From the NCBI RefSeq assembly GCF_047948215.1, contig NC_134467.1, forward strand, positions 40,091,020-40,155,019: a DNA stretch of 64,000 nucleotides, in the 5' to 3' direction. Position numbers and translations under genes: made by a program. Position 1 is the stretch's first letter; the number at the start of each line of letters is the position of its first letter. Shown in pieces: positions 21,109 to 32,436 of this stretch. The notes beneath the pieces were generated by a model, which worked only from the letters and a program-made list of their open reading frames with translations, was not told the DNA's origin and did no database searches. This DNA is from Lycorma delicatula (taxonomy: Eukaryota > Arthropoda > Insecta > Hemiptera > Fulgoridae).

Positions 21109-22449
21109 TCCCCCCTTCTCATTGACAGTGGTGCCAACATAATTACTACAAAATCGTCATATTTACAGTCTCATCTATTTTTAGAAAAAAAATTTAATTG
21201 GGGGGAAAAAATGTATTTAGACTTTTTTTTTCATTTCATACATAAATTCTCATCTCATTGGGCCTTAGGGGGTTATTTTTAATTTTTAACTACTTCAACA
21301 GATTTGCAACATATATTAGCAAAATATACCTTTTCTTGGTTAAAAAAAATGACATACGATGTAAAAAAGCTGACAACATATGTTGGACTTTCCTGTTACG
21401 CGAATGTAGGTTATTTGTGATATATATTTATCATTTTATTTAAAAAAATATTTTTTCATTTATTTAATTCAATGATTTTAAATAAAGTACGCACAGTTGT
21501 GGCGGTACTAGCGGCGTCTTTCGGGACTAACTAAACTAATGTAATTTCACAACTTACGTAGAACAATTTTTACTTGTACGGTCGTCAATATACTCATACC
21601 AGGTATGAGTATATTGACCATGTACCAGGTATAGTATACCAATATGCTCATACTACTGAATATATACAATTTTCGGGTATTTTTAAATTAAGATTTTTTT
21701 TAAGGGGTGCGAAGGTATACAGCGCTGTGGTTCAACCAACACAGCCACTCTTGTAGCTGTCTCCCGTTACTTGACTAAAAAATAAAATAAAGATTGACCG
21801 TTACGAGAAACGTAAAACCATATAGCGTGAGCGAAGCTGTTGACGGGAAGCTAGTTAGTAATATAATATTTTGTCATCAGTTATTACATTATTACAATGT
21901 ACAGTACAGAATTAACAGACTGTATTTAATTCATTTCAAAATTGTTACGTTCGTTTGTTAAATATAGAACAACTATTTGATAAGGGGGAATACTAAGAGT
22001 GAGGAATATATTTTTACGTTGGGTAGTAATCGTCGCCAGTCCAAGATATATATATATATCTATATATATATTACTTTGCGTATTTATGTGTATATATTAC
22101 ATTAAATTAGAAAAGTCAAGCGATTGAGTACATTTATTGTTAAAAGATAAATGGTTTTTTTCTACATTGTGTTACTCTTTCAATTCAAACGATTATTAAT
22201 GACGTTTCATGGAATTTTCAGGGAACACTAATTCAATCAAATTACTGTCTTTGAGAAGAATTGACCTTATTTCTTCGCGCAAACAAACTTTTATTTATAT
22301 ATTTTTTTAAAAATCTTATACTCATTTAATAACACATTTCTTAACAACTTTAATCATTTTCTTGTATTCATATGTATAATTTTATAAAAATTTATTTTCT
22401 AGTTTGTTATTGTACAATTTTATATCTATATAAAATATGCGTTTATATA
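21109..22449. other. AT-rich, no gene; contains a perfect palindrome
   Basis: No coding sequence was seen. The palindrome at 21585-21617 has its own entry. A TA-rich microsatellite lies at 22047-22071. Confidence 0.5.
21585..21617. repeat. Perfect 16-bp palindrome with 1-nt spacer
   Basis: TCAATATACTCATACC at 21585-21600 is followed by a single A and its exact complement at 21602-21617. Immediately after, GGTATAGTATACC at 21628-21640 is a second small palindrome sharing the GGTAT-ATACC theme. Confidence 0.9.
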
Positions 22450-23530
22450 TAAGGCAAGGAGACGACCTCTCAACCACTCCTTTTTAACTGCGCCCTCGAA
22501 TTTGTCATGAGAAAATGGTATGAAATAAATTCCAAAAATATAAAAATGGGGTACTAAGTAAAACTCCATCACACTAAATTGCCTGTTGATTTGCAGATGA
22601 CCTCGCTCTTTCAAATAATATTCAAGAAGCCAAAACACAAATCATGAGCCTTCAAAACCTAGCACAAAAGATAGGGGCTTCATATCTCTTTCGAAAAAAA
22701 CTAAACTAATGGCCATAGATCCTCTGGTAATAGAACACATTACGGTAAACAATTAGAAAATTAAAATAGTAAAACAATTTAAATATCTAGGGGAAATAAT
22801 AACTTAAAATTTAAATGAAAATGTGGCATGGCAAAACAGGACAAATAAAATGATTAAATCCCAAAAATTAACTCTGTCAACATATAACAAAAAATGCCTT
22901 TCTGCTAAAACAAAACTTAAACATTATAAAACTGTAGTTCAGCCAGAAGTCACCTACGGAAGCGAGACCCTTTTCAAAATCACTCAGAAAAACCGAATCG
23001 ATAAAATTCTGAAAATAGAGAGCAGAATTGTCAGAACGTGTATCAATAAAAAACACCAAAAAGAAGGCCGATGGTGGATTGTGCTAAATGAGGTGGTGTA
23101 TCGAGAAATAGAGCCTGTTACTGATACTATGCGGAAAAAAAGAATCTTATTTCTTTGGTCATCTCATAAGGACACCGGAAACAGGACTGTCAAGAAATAT
23201 CGTTGAAAAGCTCTGGCTCCAAAACCTAGAAGTAGGATGGATAAAAGAAATTAGAGAAGATATGAAAGAATTGGGAATTTCCCTGACCGACCTACAGAAT
23301 AAAACTGGAAAAATGACAACGCTAAAAGACAAAAGCATTAGATTTAAACAAAAGACAGACAAACGACAAAATACAACGAAGAGGGTGTTTACGGATGAAG
23401 AAAAGAAAGCAAGATCTGAACGGATGAAGAAATACTGGGCAGCTCGGAAGAGTAAAATAACACGCTTTTCTCAGAAAAGATCCAACTAAAATTGACTTAA
23501 GTGATCTCATGTTGGCCGTAAAAGCATAAT
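22450..23530 (+). pseudogene. LINE family 2 (endonuclease-RT type), broken copy 1
   Basis: The plus strand carries the second half of the ORF found at 48823-50303 on the minus strand. It starts at the GCAAGGAGACGACCTCTCA block, right after motif B. Motif C is damaged; GADDLALSNN-like residues appear only after frame changes. A 127-codon frame at 22823-23206 holds KTVVQPEVTYGSETLFK. A 75-codon frame at 23262-23489 ends in ARSERMKKYWAARKSK. A (TAA)n-type tail follows at 23528. It is 5-prime truncated and frameshifted. Confidence 0.8.
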
Positions 23531-23534
23531 AATA

Positions 23535-24225
23535 ATATATATAAATAAATGAATGTCTGTCTGTATGCGTCTTATGCCTTCCTAAACCGTTCATCCGATA
23601 GCGATGAAACTTTGGGGAATGGTTGGACGCATACCAGGGAAGGTTTAAGTGGCGCTGGCGTCGAGATATTTACAAAAATTGTATTTATGGTCCGATTTGT
23701 CTCATATTCAGTTTTAATATTATATTTTGTTCAAATTTAAATTACTGTTATGGTAGCTTGATTGTTGTAGTTCCATTTCTCGCCGCTAGGGCTCTCCAGA
23801 CCCTAGATTTAGATTTATTATTTGTATTATTTATATTCAATGTGTTACTAGTCGATGTACCATTAAACTTGAATACAATTGGAACAATCAAGGCTACCAG
23901 ATCTATTTAATCAATAAATAGTTTTTTCTTAATCAATAAATAGTGCATAAACTTAATATGGATTCGTTTCTAATTATTCAAACTTCGCAGGTGTCGAGAT
24001 ATTTACGAAACAAAGGAATTTTCGTATGTGTGTCCGCTAAAGACCAAAAATAAAATAGGGTAAATAGCAACTGAAAAAAGGGAAAAGAAAAAAAGAAATT
24101 ACGGAAAAGGGGAATATGGGTAGCGAAATGGGAAAATGGGGGAAAGACAAATGGGAGAAAGTAGAAAAGGGAAACGAGATAAAATGAAAGGATAAATTTT
24201 GTGAACTGAATATATATACTTTTTC
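23535..24225 (+). mobile_element. Helitron-like non-autonomous fragment
   Basis: The left end ATATATATAAATAAATGAAT matches the 5-prime side of the Helitron-like family. It is followed by TATGCCTTCCTAAACCGTTC, a GATGAAACTTTGGGGAATGG block and a purine-rich GGGAAAAG stretch at 24060-24190. The 3-prime hairpin and CTAG are missing; it fades after AATTTTGTGAACTG near 24205. Segment 23685-23815 is also found at 29955-30105. Confidence 0.65.
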
Positions 24226-24227
24226 TT

Positions 24228-25060
24228 TTAGTCGTTTTGTTATCCGAGAATTTTACACCCATTTCGGACCTTGATAAATTGTTTTGTTTTTATTTTTGAT
24301 TAGTTTTTTCATTAAAAAAAAAATCTGAGCGATGATTTTAAAACGTCTACCCGTTTTTCGCTCTAAAAAAAAATTCTCTTCTTCGTATAACATTTAGTAA
24401 GGATCTCCCCCTCACGCACTTCTAACACTTGAATCCATCTAGCTTGTTCTTGTTATTCTTCCAAATCCAGATTTCCATTACTACCAAGTCTTCTTTCTGT
24501 TTTTCCAAGCATCCATGTTTCACACAGAAAAGTTAGAACGTTCCAGATGTAAGTTTTAACGAACTATTTCCTTATTTGCATACTCTTATGATTATCAGTC
24601 AGTATATTCTTTTTATCCTGGAAATCTCGTTTTGCCAGCGTTATTCTTCTTTTTAATTCTGTGGGACACTTATTATCGCTAATGACAGTGCTTCTCAAAT
24701 AACAAAAACTGTCAACCTTCTCTACAACAATATCGTCTAATTTAATATCAACCTTTGTTCTTTCTCTTCTCCTTATTAATTTTCAGTTTAAGTTTTGTAA
24801 GTACTTTAGTGTTTCTAACAATCTTCATTCCTCTTCTGATTCCGCTAGTAACGCAATATCATTTACAAAGCGGATACAATGTTATGGATTCTCCATTGAA
24901 TTCTGATTCCTTTTGTTTTTTCTTTCATTTCTACCATAACTTTTTCAATAAACAAATTAAACAGAAAAAGTGACAGTGGGAAACCTTGCCTGACTCACTT
25001 TCTTATTTTGGCCTCTGTCTTTAATCCGTTGATTCACATCTCTTTTCTGCATCTTATACA
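24228..25060 (-). pseudogene. LINE family 3 (endonuclease-RT), RT fragment
   Basis: The minus strand gives, across shifted frames, FNLFIEKVMVEMKEKTKGI. A broken motif C region follows, then VEKVDSFCYLRSTVISDN, the residues after RT motif D with the CYLGS-like block. Next come LKRRITLAKRDF and the tail shared with 16190-16590. Catalytic YADD/FADD is decayed (VNDIA-like). The copy is truncated and inactive. Confidence 0.65.
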
Positions 25061-25309
25061 GATTTTGGATAAAGTTTTTAAAAAAATATTGAAGGAATAA
25101 TTTTTAATATTTCATTTTTCCTTTTAAGTAGTGATCTTAGAAAATAAGTTTTTGTTCTATTAAAGTACTTGTGGCGTTGAGACATTCAAAAACAATTTAA
25201 AATATTTTCATCTCGAGAAAAATTTGAAATTTTACATGTTTAGTCTTATCTGGTCCCCTCTCTACCAATATGAAGGCAGCGTGCTGCTTAAGAAAGTTTA
25301 AAGTTTATG
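25061..25309. other. No gene seen
   Basis: AT-rich flanking DNA. GTTTATGAAAGTTTATGAAA is a short direct repeat at 25299-25325. Confidence 0.4.
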
Positions 25310-25735
25310 AAAGTTTATGAAAGTATATCTTTATGTGTCTTAATCACAAATTTTTTTGATGCCAATTTTTGCTGGAAATCGCATTAATACAATTTTTCAC
25401 ACCCTTTTCAACCGCCTAAATCAACCCTCTAACACTCCCAAAATTATTTTTTTACGTTTATTATAAACCTCCTTTTATAATCGAACTTTTCTGGAACAAG
25501 AAAAGCAGACCGAACTGGTTATACAAAGTACAGAAAGACATGGAGGTATTAGATATATAACCCGTGAAAACCTAAAAACGAAAACCGGAAACTATGAGAA
25601 ATTAAAAAATAAAGAAAAAAGACTCCTATCAAAACCCAAGAAAACAATAAGCCGGGTGTACTCTGAACAAGAAAGGGCAAGACGATCTGAAACCCTTAGA
25701 AATTCCTGGCTAAAGAAAAAAGATAAGCTCATTCT
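25310..25735 (+). pseudogene. LINE 3-prime end (family 2-like), copy 2
   Basis: This copy aligns with 18385-18790 over about 400 bases, with conserved TTTTATAATCGAACTTTTCT and GGAACAAGAAAAGC marks. Its last coding part reads RSETLRNSWLKKKDKL in a shifted frame. It ends in the fold-back described separately. Confidence 0.65.
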
Positions 25736-25772
25736 TTTCTTTTATGAGCTTATCTTTTTTCTTTAGCCAGGA
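25704..25772. repeat. Perfect 29-bp fold-back at a LINE end
   Basis: Arms 25704-25732 (starting TCCTGGCTAAAGAAAAAAGA) and 25744-25772 are exact reverse complements, with an 11-nt pyrimidine loop at 25733-25743. The left arm is the LINE coding end, so the right arm is an inverted copy of it. Confidence 0.92.
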
Positions 25773-25776
25773 AAAG

Positions 25777-25895
25777 AGTTATTTATTGAAATAACGTTTT
25801 AAAGTGTAATTAAAAATGTACATTGTACAAATTTGTAAGGTGCAGTATTGAAGTGAGTATTTTTACATGATTTTTCATGAATTTTAATGATGTAT
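25777..25895. repeat. Short dispersed repeat, copy 2
   Basis: This is the same block as at 19725-19835, nearly identical over about 110 bases. Confidence 0.75.
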
Positions 25896-26039
25896 ACACT
25901 GCATTCAATAACAAACATGTTTATAACAAACATGTTTTCTGTTGACATTATTTGCATCAATCTTCTTATAATTAAATTCTTTATGTTTAAAAAATGTATG
26001 AGTGCCAATTTAACAACGTTATTGTACGTCAAACTTAAA

Positions 26040-26390
26040 AAAATGTGTTTTTTGACCCGATTTTTGGCGTTTTACATGAGATATCTTAGAAAATAAAAGA
26101 GATACAGTTCTGAAATCTATTTTTTTCGATTTCCCAGCTCAAAAACCATAAGAAATACTTGAATTTTCTCCTTAATTGACCTTCCTAGAATTTCAGAAAG
26201 ACTTAATTTACCCGGAGGAACTGAAACTCGGGCGATATCTTTCACCTTGTATATAACTCGCTAACGAAGCGTTTTCGGATCTATGTTTATATGAACTTTT
26301 TTCTTATTTTTAGCCTTTAGAATGAGTTGTCAAAGTATTGCCCTATCCTCCTGAATCCCCTGTATATAGAGTGTCTTGTTAATAAAGTTT
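26040..26390 (+). repeat. Dispersed non-coding repeat P, copy 1
   Basis: Blocks such as ACAGTTCTGAAATCTATTTT, the TAACTCGCTAACGAAGCGTT block and TTTATATGAACTTTTTTC recur in diverged, opposite orientation at 56080-56390. It has no protein frame. Confidence 0.55.
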
Positions 26391-26394
26391 TAAA

Positions 26395-26850
26395 ATTAGA
26401 AAAAAATTCACGATTTAAATACCTTTGCAAATTACAAAATGGCGGCCATGTTTATTTTTCAATCCGTTATATCTTTATAAATATTAGTTTTATCAAAATT
26501 TATATTTTACTAAAATATTAATCCTTTTATTTTGAATAAAATCACATTTGATTTTTTGAAAATCGGTTAACAAATTATGCGTTATAAAATCGGTTAAATT
26601 ATTTGTCAAATTATGAGTTTGGTAGAAAATTGATGTAATTTTGTGTCTGTTTTCATGTCCTCCACTTTACGTTCAATTCGATGAAATATTGTTTTTATTT
26701 ATAATGAATTTTAGTATTGTAAATTAGTATCAAATTAAAATAATTTTCTCACAATAATACACCTCATAATTATGACACAAAATTACAACATCAATTTTCT
26801 CCTATAATTCTACTATTTTGTAATTCGATTTTCAAAAATAATATGTCATT
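26395..26850. repeat. Fold-back (inverted-repeat) element Q
   Basis: AGAAAATTGATGTAATTTTG at 26624-26643 pairs with 26774-26800 (GACACAAAATTACAACATCA at its start). Looser pairing extends outward (TTTTTGAAAATCG near 26551 with CGATTTTCAAAAA near 26827). One arm, including AAATGGCGGCCATGTTTATT, recurs inverted at 63105-63365. It is a MITE-like fold-back without coding capacity. Confidence 0.6.
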
Positions 26851-26869
26851 GTGTTTAAGATTGTCAGAT

Positions 26870-27700
26870 TTGAGGTTGGTTGGATATGCTGCCTGTCTTT
26901 ATATCTAGTTAGCTAAGTATAAGTACAGGTGATGATGTTAATATACATACATATTTCATTAACATTATTGTAATGTTTACTCACATATTCATAACAAATC
27001 ACCTCATTTCATTTATACGACAACAATGTAAAAAACATAATTATAATTAAATAGTGTATCAATGCATTTCTTATTTCACATATTTGTGGACACTATTAGA
27101 CTCAGTCACAGTTGAACCATTTTAAATTAAAGAAAAGCACATAAAATTACCAAGAGATCAGTTGTGGTTCGTAGCTTAAAATTAGTGGTGGGGCTGATCA
27201 CTTCAAGACCATGGTTAAATTTTTCAATAAAATAAAAGAACCGAAAAAAATAAATAGAATAGCTGGAAGCAGGATAATATAATTTTACACTTATCACATT
27301 TTTAACACGTTGTGCTTAAAAACCGTATTTCGTTTAACCGAATAAATAATGAAATGACAAAGGTAATATTTTTTTAGTATTACTATATAACTTAATAGAG
27401 TATTCATTTAAAAGCGCTGTAGTCCAACGGTGCTTAATTTAAATTTCTATGTACACAGAAACAAATACGTTAATTGATTTTTACTATAATACTCTTTCGC
27501 CTTTCCAGGGTTTTTTTTTGTACAGATTTGACGATCAAAGCGCCCTTGCTTTTCGCCATCTACTGATCGCTACTGAAAACACAACTAAACCGCTTTCATA
27601 TTCCTTCCACCGAAACTAAAAAAGTGAACGAACGAGGATCGTTCCATGCACACACGAGAGTAAAAAAAAAATACCTTCCACCGGTACACCAGGGTCGGCA
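26870..27700. other. No gene seen
   Basis: This is AT-rich DNA. A GGTTGGATATGCTGCCTGTC block at 26877 recurs near 7992-8010 and marks a small dispersed repeat. Confidence 0.5.
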
Positions 27701-27717
27701 CTGCGGGAACGACAGTG

Positions 27718-28938
27718 CTCTCGCTCGCTCGCTCTCTCTCTCTCGCGCTCTCTCGCATTCTCTCGCTATCTCTCTCTCTCGCTCGCTCTCTCTCTCGCTA
27801 TCTCTCTCTCTCGCTCTCTATCTCTCCCGCTCGCTCGCTCTCTATCTCGCTATCTCTCTCTCTCGCTCTCTATCTCTCCCGCTCGCTCGCTCTCTATCTC
27901 GCTATCTCTCTCTCTCGCTCTCTATCTCTCCCGCTCGCTCGCTCTCTCTCTCTCTCGCTCTCTATCTATCGCTCGCTCTCTCTCTCTCTCTATCTCTCTC
28001 TATCTATCTCTCTCTCGCTCTATCTATCTCTCTCTCTCGCTCTATCTATCTCTCTCTCTCTCGCTCTATCTATCTCTCTCTCTCTCGCTCTCTATCTCTA
28101 TCTCTCTCTCTCTCGCTCTATCTATCTCTCTCTCTCTCGCTCTCTATCTCTATCTCTCTCTCTCGCTCTCTATCTCTATCTCTCTCTCTCGCTCTCTATC
28201 TCTATCTCTCTCTCACGCTCTCTATCTCTCTCACGCTCTCTATCTCTCACTCTCTCACACTCATTCTCTATCTCTCACTCTCTCACACTCGTTCTCTATC
28301 TCTCTCTCTCTCACACTCGTTCTCTATCTCTCTCTCTCTCACACTCGTTCTCTATCTCTCTCTCTCTCACACTCGTTCTCTATCTCTCTCTCTCTCACAC
28401 TCGTTCTCTATCTCTCTCTCTCACTCGTTCTCTATCTCTCTCTCTCTCACTCGTTCTCTATCTCTCTCTCTCTCACTCGTTCTCTATCTCTCTCTCTCTC
28501 ACTCGTTCTCTATCTCTCTCTCTCTCACACTCGTTCTCTATCTCTCTCTCTCTCTCTCTCACACTCGTTCTCTCTCTCTCTCTCTCTCTCTCTCACACTC
28601 GTTCTCTCTCTCTCTCTCACACTCGTTCTCTATCTCTCTCTCACACTCGTTCTCTATCTCTCTCTCACACTCGTTCTCTATCTCTCTCTCACACTCGTTC
28701 TCTATCTCTCTCTCACACTCGTTCTCTATCTCTCTCTCACACTCGTTCTCTATCTCTCTCTCACACTCGTTCTCTATCTCTCTCTCACTCGTTCTCTATC
28801 TCTCTCACTCGTTCTCTATCTCTCTCACTCGTTCTCTATCTCTCTCACTCGTTCTCTATCTCTCTCACTCGTTCTCTATCTCTCTCACTCGTTCTCTATC
28901 TCTCTCACTCGTTCTCTCTCTCTCTCTTTCTCTTTGTA
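27718..28938. repeat. 1.2-kb TC-rich microsatellite/minisatellite
   Basis: There is a layered array. Units of 52 bp (starting GCTATCTCTCTCTCTCGCTC) occur three times at 27797-27952. Shorter CTCGCTCTATCTATC units follow. Then come units carrying CACTCGTTCTCTATC whose length falls from about 28 bp (28300-28420) to 24 bp (28630-28790) to 20 bp (28790-28910). Frames of over 400 codons through it consist only of Ser, Leu, Arg, Tyr and similar residues. They are open because TC repeats lack stops; they are not genes. Confidence 0.95.
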
Positions 28939-28973
28939 TCTTTTTCGTAAACTAGGATTATATATTGTACAAG

Positions 28974-29970
28974 TATTATATTATATTAAATATTATGGAT
29001 AATATCAAGTGAAAATAGAGGGTGTAACACTTCCATTTATACGAGAGCCGCCACTGAAAAAATACCTTTTTTAATTAAAATTTAAGAAAAATAGGAGGTG
29101 TTAATAATAATAATAATAATAATATTAATTATTACGGTGCGATCGCTCGTCGATCGCCCCCTAATAATCGCTCGTCGATCCCCCCCTGGGGACGCCTTTC
29201 GGTGACACGGATTCGGATAGTAGAGTGCCTGCGTGATCATATAGAGGTTGTACATACCATATGGCTTAGATCCGGCCCCTGAATGGTAGAAGGGGAGGTT
29301 TTTTTAGTGGGTGAGAGCCCCGCACTGCCGTCAGTGCGGGCCTGACGAAGGCTGGCAGAGCTTTTATCTCTGCCTCGGAAATAAAAAAAAATAAAAATAA
29401 AAATAATAATAAAAACACGGTTGGACTATAACCGTTAGTGGTGGGAATTGGATAAGTGTGGTGGGGTAGAGGGCTGAATAAATTCAGTTCTGATTAAATC
29501 TACTAATGTGTAGTATAGATCTTAATTATATAAGGTCCGGAATATAAACCTGACGATTTTTTAGGGATAATAATTAAACTGTGTTTCGTACTATTAAAAC
29601 ATCAAATTAAAAATCAATTTTTGCAATTTGTAGTGAATTCGTAGATTCTTTTTACTTGAATATTATGTCGTCCAAATGTTTTCCATTACTTCTCACACAC
29701 TCGCTTAACCTCATTCTAAAATTTGGCATTGCTCGCTCATTTCACTTGTGGAACCGCTTCAATTTCTCGTTGAATGGCCTTGAGTTCTGCAATTGACTGG
29801 TCGACTACTGAAGACTTTTTGTTTGAGATACCCCCGCAGAAAAAAATCACAAACAGCCAGATCAGGTGAACGCGCTGACTAAGGAATTTCGCCAAATCGG
29901 GAAATCAAAGTCCAGAAAAGGTTTCTCGCAGAACATCCGTTGCGATTCTCGCCGTACGGGCGGTGGCACC
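28974..29970. repeat. Duplicated block R, copy 2
   Basis: This is the same block as 19871-20850, in the same orientation, about 9.1 kb apart. It is nearly identical, including the doubled GCTCGTCGATC motif and the CCCGCACTG stem-loop at 29319-29340. Its transposase relic part (29640-29970, minus) keeps only C-terminal residues. At about 29971 it switches abruptly to Helitron-like sequence. Confidence 0.85.
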
Positions 29971-30320
29971 ATTGTATTTATGGTCAGATTTGTCTCATAT
30001 TCAGTGTTAAGTTTTATTATATTTTGTTTTAATTTAAATTACTGTAATGGTAGCTTGATTGTTGTAGTTCCATTTCTCGCCGTTAGGGCTCTCCAGACCC
30101 GTTCACACCTCTATGGTGGACACTGTTGTAGATACACGAGGAAGGATGATTTGTATTAGTTCTGTTATATTCAATGTATACAGCTAATGTAAAGAGAAAA
30201 GGGGAAAACAGGAAAGGGTAAAAAGGAAACTGGGAGCGTAGCGAGGGAAGAGGGTGAAAGGGAGAAGTTGGAAAGGGAAAAGGGAAAGGAGAATAAGTCA
30301 AAGGTAAAATTTGTGAAGTC
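29971..30320 (+). mobile_element. Helitron-like fragment
   Basis: It begins inside the element at ATTGTATTTATGGTCAGATT and continues as at 23685-23815. It ends in a purine-rich block (GGGAAAACAGGAAAGGG) and AAAATTTGTGAAGTCC. Both ends are missing. Confidence 0.55.
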
Positions 30321-30348
30321 CAGTTTATGTGTTCATTAAAACTCTTTC

Positions 30349-30580
30349 TCCCATTCTCTCTCTCTCTCTCTCTCTCTCTCCCTCTCTCTCTCCCTCTCTC
30401 TCTCTCCCTCTCTCTCTCTCCCTCTCTCTCTCTCTCTCCCTCTCTCCCTCTCTCTCTCTCCCTCTCTCTCACCCTCTCTCTCTCTCCCTCTCTCTCTTTC
30501 CCGCTCTCTCTCTCTCCCTCTCTCTCTCCCTCTCTCTCTCCCTCTCTCTCCCTCTCTCTCTCCCTCTCTCCCTCTCTCCT
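30349..30580. repeat. TC/CCCTC simple repeat
   Basis: TCTCTC runs are broken every 8-16 bases by CCC. No gene: the long frames here are low complexity. Confidence 0.95.
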
Positions 30581-30583
30581 GTA

Positions 30584-30850
30584 TGCGTTCCTATACAGTT
30601 CATCAGAACACTTTGATGAGTAGTTTCGCCCGCGAAGGTTGCTGAATTAGTTTGGACCTCCTAGATGGCGCTGGGAACAAGCTAATTCAAAAATTGTATT
30701 TATGGTCCGTTTTGGCTCATATTCAAAACAAGCATGTTTTTAAAAAATGGGAAAAGGGAAATAGGGAAACGGGAAAAAGGGTAGAAGAGAAGAAGCGAAA
30801 AAGTTAAATGTTGAAATTCGTGAAGTTGCGTAATGGTTCAGTATTTTAAT
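30584..30850 (+). mobile_element. Helitron-like fragment
   Basis: TGTATGCGTTCCTATACAGT, a GAATTAGTTTGGACC block, CTAGATGGCGCTGG and a purine-rich GGGAAAAGG stretch match the Helitron-like family at 60839 and 32805. Both termini are absent. Confidence 0.55.
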
Positions 30851-30869
30851 GTTTCATCAATCTTGGTTG

Positions 30870-30945
30870 AGGTTTTTAGGGGTATCGACTACTTTGGTCA
30901 TTAGCCCCATCCCACTTCAAAAAAATAAAAATAAAAAAAGGTTCA
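30870..30945 (+). repeat. Short A-tailed dispersed repeat N
   Basis: TTTTTAGGGGTATCGACTAC followed by TGGTCATTAGCCCC and an A-rich tail. A related block, CATCGACTGCTAAGGTCATT, is at 63728. It may be the 3-prime end of a retroposon. Confidence 0.5.
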
Positions 30946-31178
30946 GTGATTCACATTCTCATGTTCACATTCAATATTTTCCTTCTTCTATAACTTCAAA
31001 TCAAAAAAAAATTACTTCCTAGGCTTTCCTTTCGGCCTTTAGACCTCGCAAATGGCATGTTTCTTCTCTTTCGGATACCAATGAGGTTCGCCGACTTACA
31101 TAAGGTGATGAAAGTTTCATTGGTGCTGTTAGCATAGTTACTATGGAATATAAACTAGCAAGCGATGCACTTGCATCT

Positions 31179-32436
31179 CTACTGCAGTGCTAGTTCAGCT
31201 GAAATAGATGCTCTCACCGAAGCTGTTCTTTGAGCTTTTGGAGGCTCCATTGTTGCAGTTTTTATATCATCTTTATCTTGTGTGCTTTCTCGAAAATGAC
31301 TTGCAATCTCCATTTCGGTAGACTCTGATTTTCTTGTCACAATTTCTTTAGGTTTGTGACAAGACGACGGAGTGATCTGTTTCTCTTTGCTAGATAAGTC
31401 AACATTTTTTATTTTTATATCAGTTGGTGGCTTTATAATCGCAGGTTTATCTGCTTTTTCTGCTGCGTTGGTTCGTTTCTTATATCAACGGCGTCAGTCG
31501 GAGAGTGAGCCTTCCTCATCTTTACTTTGTTTTCTCTGATGAGTCGACTCAATCTTTGAATCAATGATTCTTTCAATCATTGTCGCAAGACTTGGTGCCA
31601 TCGTGTTAAGCAACTGCTCCACGTTAATTTTAGATGTGGAAGGGGCAGCCGCTGCTTCTGCATAAGAAGTCGATGGTCGAGGTGTACGCTGATTAACAAT
31701 TTTCTTCGCTTCAGGATAATTAACCTTTTGAAGCGTTTTAACTTCCTGAATTGCGTTTCTAATTTATATATAGGGCAGTTTCTTGAACGACAGTTGTGGT
31801 GCCCTTTACAGTTAACGCAGATTGGAGGGTCTTTATACATGGGTGTCACCGTCATGTGTTTTCACTCCACATATATTTCCTGCGCTTCACATATAGCTGC
31901 TGTGTGTTTAAATCGTTGAGACTTAAAACATCTCATCGGTTGCGGAACGAATGCCCCTACATCAAACCGATGGATGCCAGCTCGCACCTTTTCAGGAAAG
32001 TTCGGCCTGTTAAATGTTAAAACATGCGAGGCCGAAGGCAACACAGTCACTCCCTGACTCGACATTTCTTGTACAATTTCTTCTTCTGTACAATTTAGAA
32101 GATCGCGACCAACAACAACTCCTCTGGATGAGTTAAGTGTGCTATGTGGTTGGACAGAAACCGCAAATTCACCGATCGTCTTTAACGCCTTGACTTTCTG
32201 GCTTTGCATGTCTTTGCAAGTCTTTCGGATTTCTTTAACAGGACCACCAGCACAATTAGTAATCTCTCTAGCGATTAAGAATGGACTAAAACTTTTTGGA
32301 AGTTTCCATCCTCCTTTGTAATAATTAAAAATCTATCAGCACTTTCTTTATCAGATTCCTTACTTTTTTCCTCTTCGCTTGTGGCGAATCGGAGGTTTCT
32401 AAACGAGGGTGTATACGTGCACGTTTGTTTGTTCAT
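31179..32436 (-). pseudogene. Jockey-clade LINE ORF1 (gag-like), frameshifted
   Basis: On the minus strand an ATG at 32436 opens MNKQTCTYTPSFRNLRFAT. The frame shifts near 32300 and continues through IGEFAVSVQPHSTLNSSRGV and a DLLNCTEEEI segment. A first zinc knuckle starts RCFKSQRFKHTAAIC, where the second Cys is Ser. A second knuckle reads CVNCKGHHNCRSRNC. After another shift comes YAEAAAAPSTSK, then a polar tail to the TAG at 31179. This order (RNA-binding N-half, CCHC knuckles, PTS-rich end) is that of Jockey-type ORF1, which coats LINE RNA. At least two frameshifts and the lost Cys make it inactive. Confidence 0.82.

Noticed and set aside
27718..28938. CRISPR-like array because of regular CACTCGTTCTCTATC units
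   Set aside because: Units are contiguous simple-sequence repeats without unique spacers, in a eukaryotic context.
27624..28955. Open frames of 443 and 411 codons on the plus strand
   Set aside because: They run through the TC-rich minisatellite and consist of repeating Ser, Leu, Arg and Tyr. TC repeats cannot form stops, so openness carries no meaning.
30083..30623. Frames of 95-129 codons rich in Ser/Leu/Pro or Arg/Glu/Gly
   Set aside because: Low-complexity translation of a TC/CCC repeat on both strands.
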